Of a stretch of DNA of 12,464 nucleotides, positions 11,996 through 12,464 are shown in pieces. The notes beneath the pieces were generated by a model. That model made no database searches, had not been told where the DNA came from, and was given only the letters and a program-made list of their open reading frames with translations. The DNA is from Bog-473 sp035483935 (GTDB taxonomy: Bacteria; Actinomycetota; Acidimicrobiia; Acidimicrobiales; RAAP-2), in the NCBI GenBank assembly GCA_035483935.1, contig DATHPK010000101.1:1-12464 (forward strand). The letters run 5' to 3'. The number at the start of each line of letters is the position of its first letter. Position 1 is the stretch's first letter. The position numbers were made by a program, and so were the translations under genes.

Positions 11996-12464
11996 CAGGC
12001 GCCTTCGTAGGGGAATCCGAGGTCCGGCGCGGTGAGGACCGCTCGAAACTTCAAACCCTCGGCGGCCGCCATCGCCCCGACCGTGCCGCCCCGATCGACG
12101 AGGGCCACGAGCAGGACGACCTTCGCCCCGGAGTCCTGCACCGCATGGGCGGCCTCGAGGAGCGAGGTGCCGCGTGTCACCGTGTCCTCGGTTACAACGA
12201 CCATGTCACCAGGATCGAGCGCTCCGGCGATGCGCCCGCCGGCCCCGTGGTCCTTCGCCTCCTTGCGCACGCTGAAGGCCTTGAGCGGCCGGCCCCGGGT
12301 CGCGGCCACCCCGGCCGTGACGAAGGCGACCGGGTCGGCGCCCATGGTGAGGCCGCCAATGGCGGTTGCCTCGGGCGGAACGACGGACAGCACGGCGTCG
12401 GCCACCAGCAGCATCGCCTCGGGCCGGCACACCGTCTGCTTGGAGTCGATGAACCAGCTGCTCT
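11995..12464 (-). CDS. pyrE: Orotate phosphoribosyltransferase, C-terminal part (5' end cut by window edge)
   Basis: The frame is open from the right edge to TGA at 11995, giving 155 residues. Although a GTG at 12432 could start a shorter protein, the reading continues upstream with WFIDSKQT, a conserved family segment, so the real start lies outside the window. OPRT landmarks are the flexible catalytic loop FSVRKEAKDHGAGGRIAG and the PRPP-binding motif VVVTEDTVTRGTSLLEA with its acidic pair Glu-Asp. The enzyme joins orotate and PRPP to form orotidine 5'-phosphate in pyrimidine synthesis, in the cytoplasm. The motif normally reads EDVVTTGGS; the variant here (TVTRGTS) is unusual but keeps the fold. 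Another PRTase family is possible but less likely, because the KEAKDHG loop is typical of OPRT. It appears unrelated to the neighbouring genes. Confidence 0.87.
   Translation of the reverse strand, partial: SSWFIDSKQTVCRPEAMLLVADAVLSVVPPEATAIGGLTMGADPVAFVTAGVAATRGRPLKAFSVRKEAKDHGAGGRIAGALDPGDMVVVTEDTVTRGTSLLEAAHAVQDSGAKVVLLVALVDRGGTVGAMAAAEGLKFRAVLTAPDLGFPYEGA

Overview
The window is very GC-rich, densely coding DNA with short intergenic gaps, GTG as well as ATG starts, and protein families typical of Actinomycetota. The best lineage clue is a secreted protein built from 'GYWLVASDGGIFNYGDA'-type repeats. I know this repeat mainly from Acidimicrobiia (Ilumatobacter/Acidimicrobium relatives), so a soil, freshwater or marine acidimicrobial genome is the likeliest source. 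This is inference, not a search result. A predicted F420-type (Ddn-like) enzyme fits the same group.

Layout. (1) 1-2880, minus strand: a three-gene operon reading right to left. It holds a short-chain dehydrogenase (SDR) broken by an in-frame TGA at codon 45, an uncharacterised CrtC/lipocalin-like protein (probably the DUF7065/DUF7064 type), and an APH-fold phosphotransferase that runs off the left edge. (2) 2954-7316, plus strand, divergent from the first operon: a zinc-type alcohol dehydrogenase, a luciferase-like (LLM) flavin monooxygenase, an epoxide-hydrolase-type alpha/beta hydrolase and a class C beta-lactamase-like serine hydrolase. The last three are joined by 8-bp and 4-bp overlaps. 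(3) 7305-7362: a short GC-rich tandem duplication and palindrome between convergent genes. (4) 7362-7814, minus: a Ddn-like nitroreductase. (5) 7852-9613, plus: a cyclase-family (kynurenine-formamidase-like) metal hydrolase followed by a serine alpha/beta hydrolase. (6) 9610-11904, minus: a 764-residue secreted protein with eight Cys-pair repeats followed by six 42-residue GYW repeats. (7) 11995-12464, minus: the C-terminal part of orotate phosphoribosyltransferase (pyrE), which runs off the right edge.

How the genes may work together. Regions 1-5 look like an oxidative catabolic island. An LLM monooxygenase, an epoxide hydrolase, two dehydrogenases, a ring- or amide-opening cyclase-type hydrolase and several esterase-like enzymes could take a hydrophobic cyclic compound (terpenoid or steroid-like) through epoxide, diol, ketone and opened ring. 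The substrate is not visible in the sequence. The pyrE/secreted-protein end looks unrelated: housekeeping plus cell-surface or secreted function.

Points most worth a second look: the in-frame TGA in the otherwise intact SDR; three divergent genes whose start codons sit 6-7 nt after a TANNNT box with no Shine-Dalgarno, as in leaderless transcripts; the two-part secreted repeat protein and its promoter; and the convergent gene pair sharing one CTAG for both stop codons.
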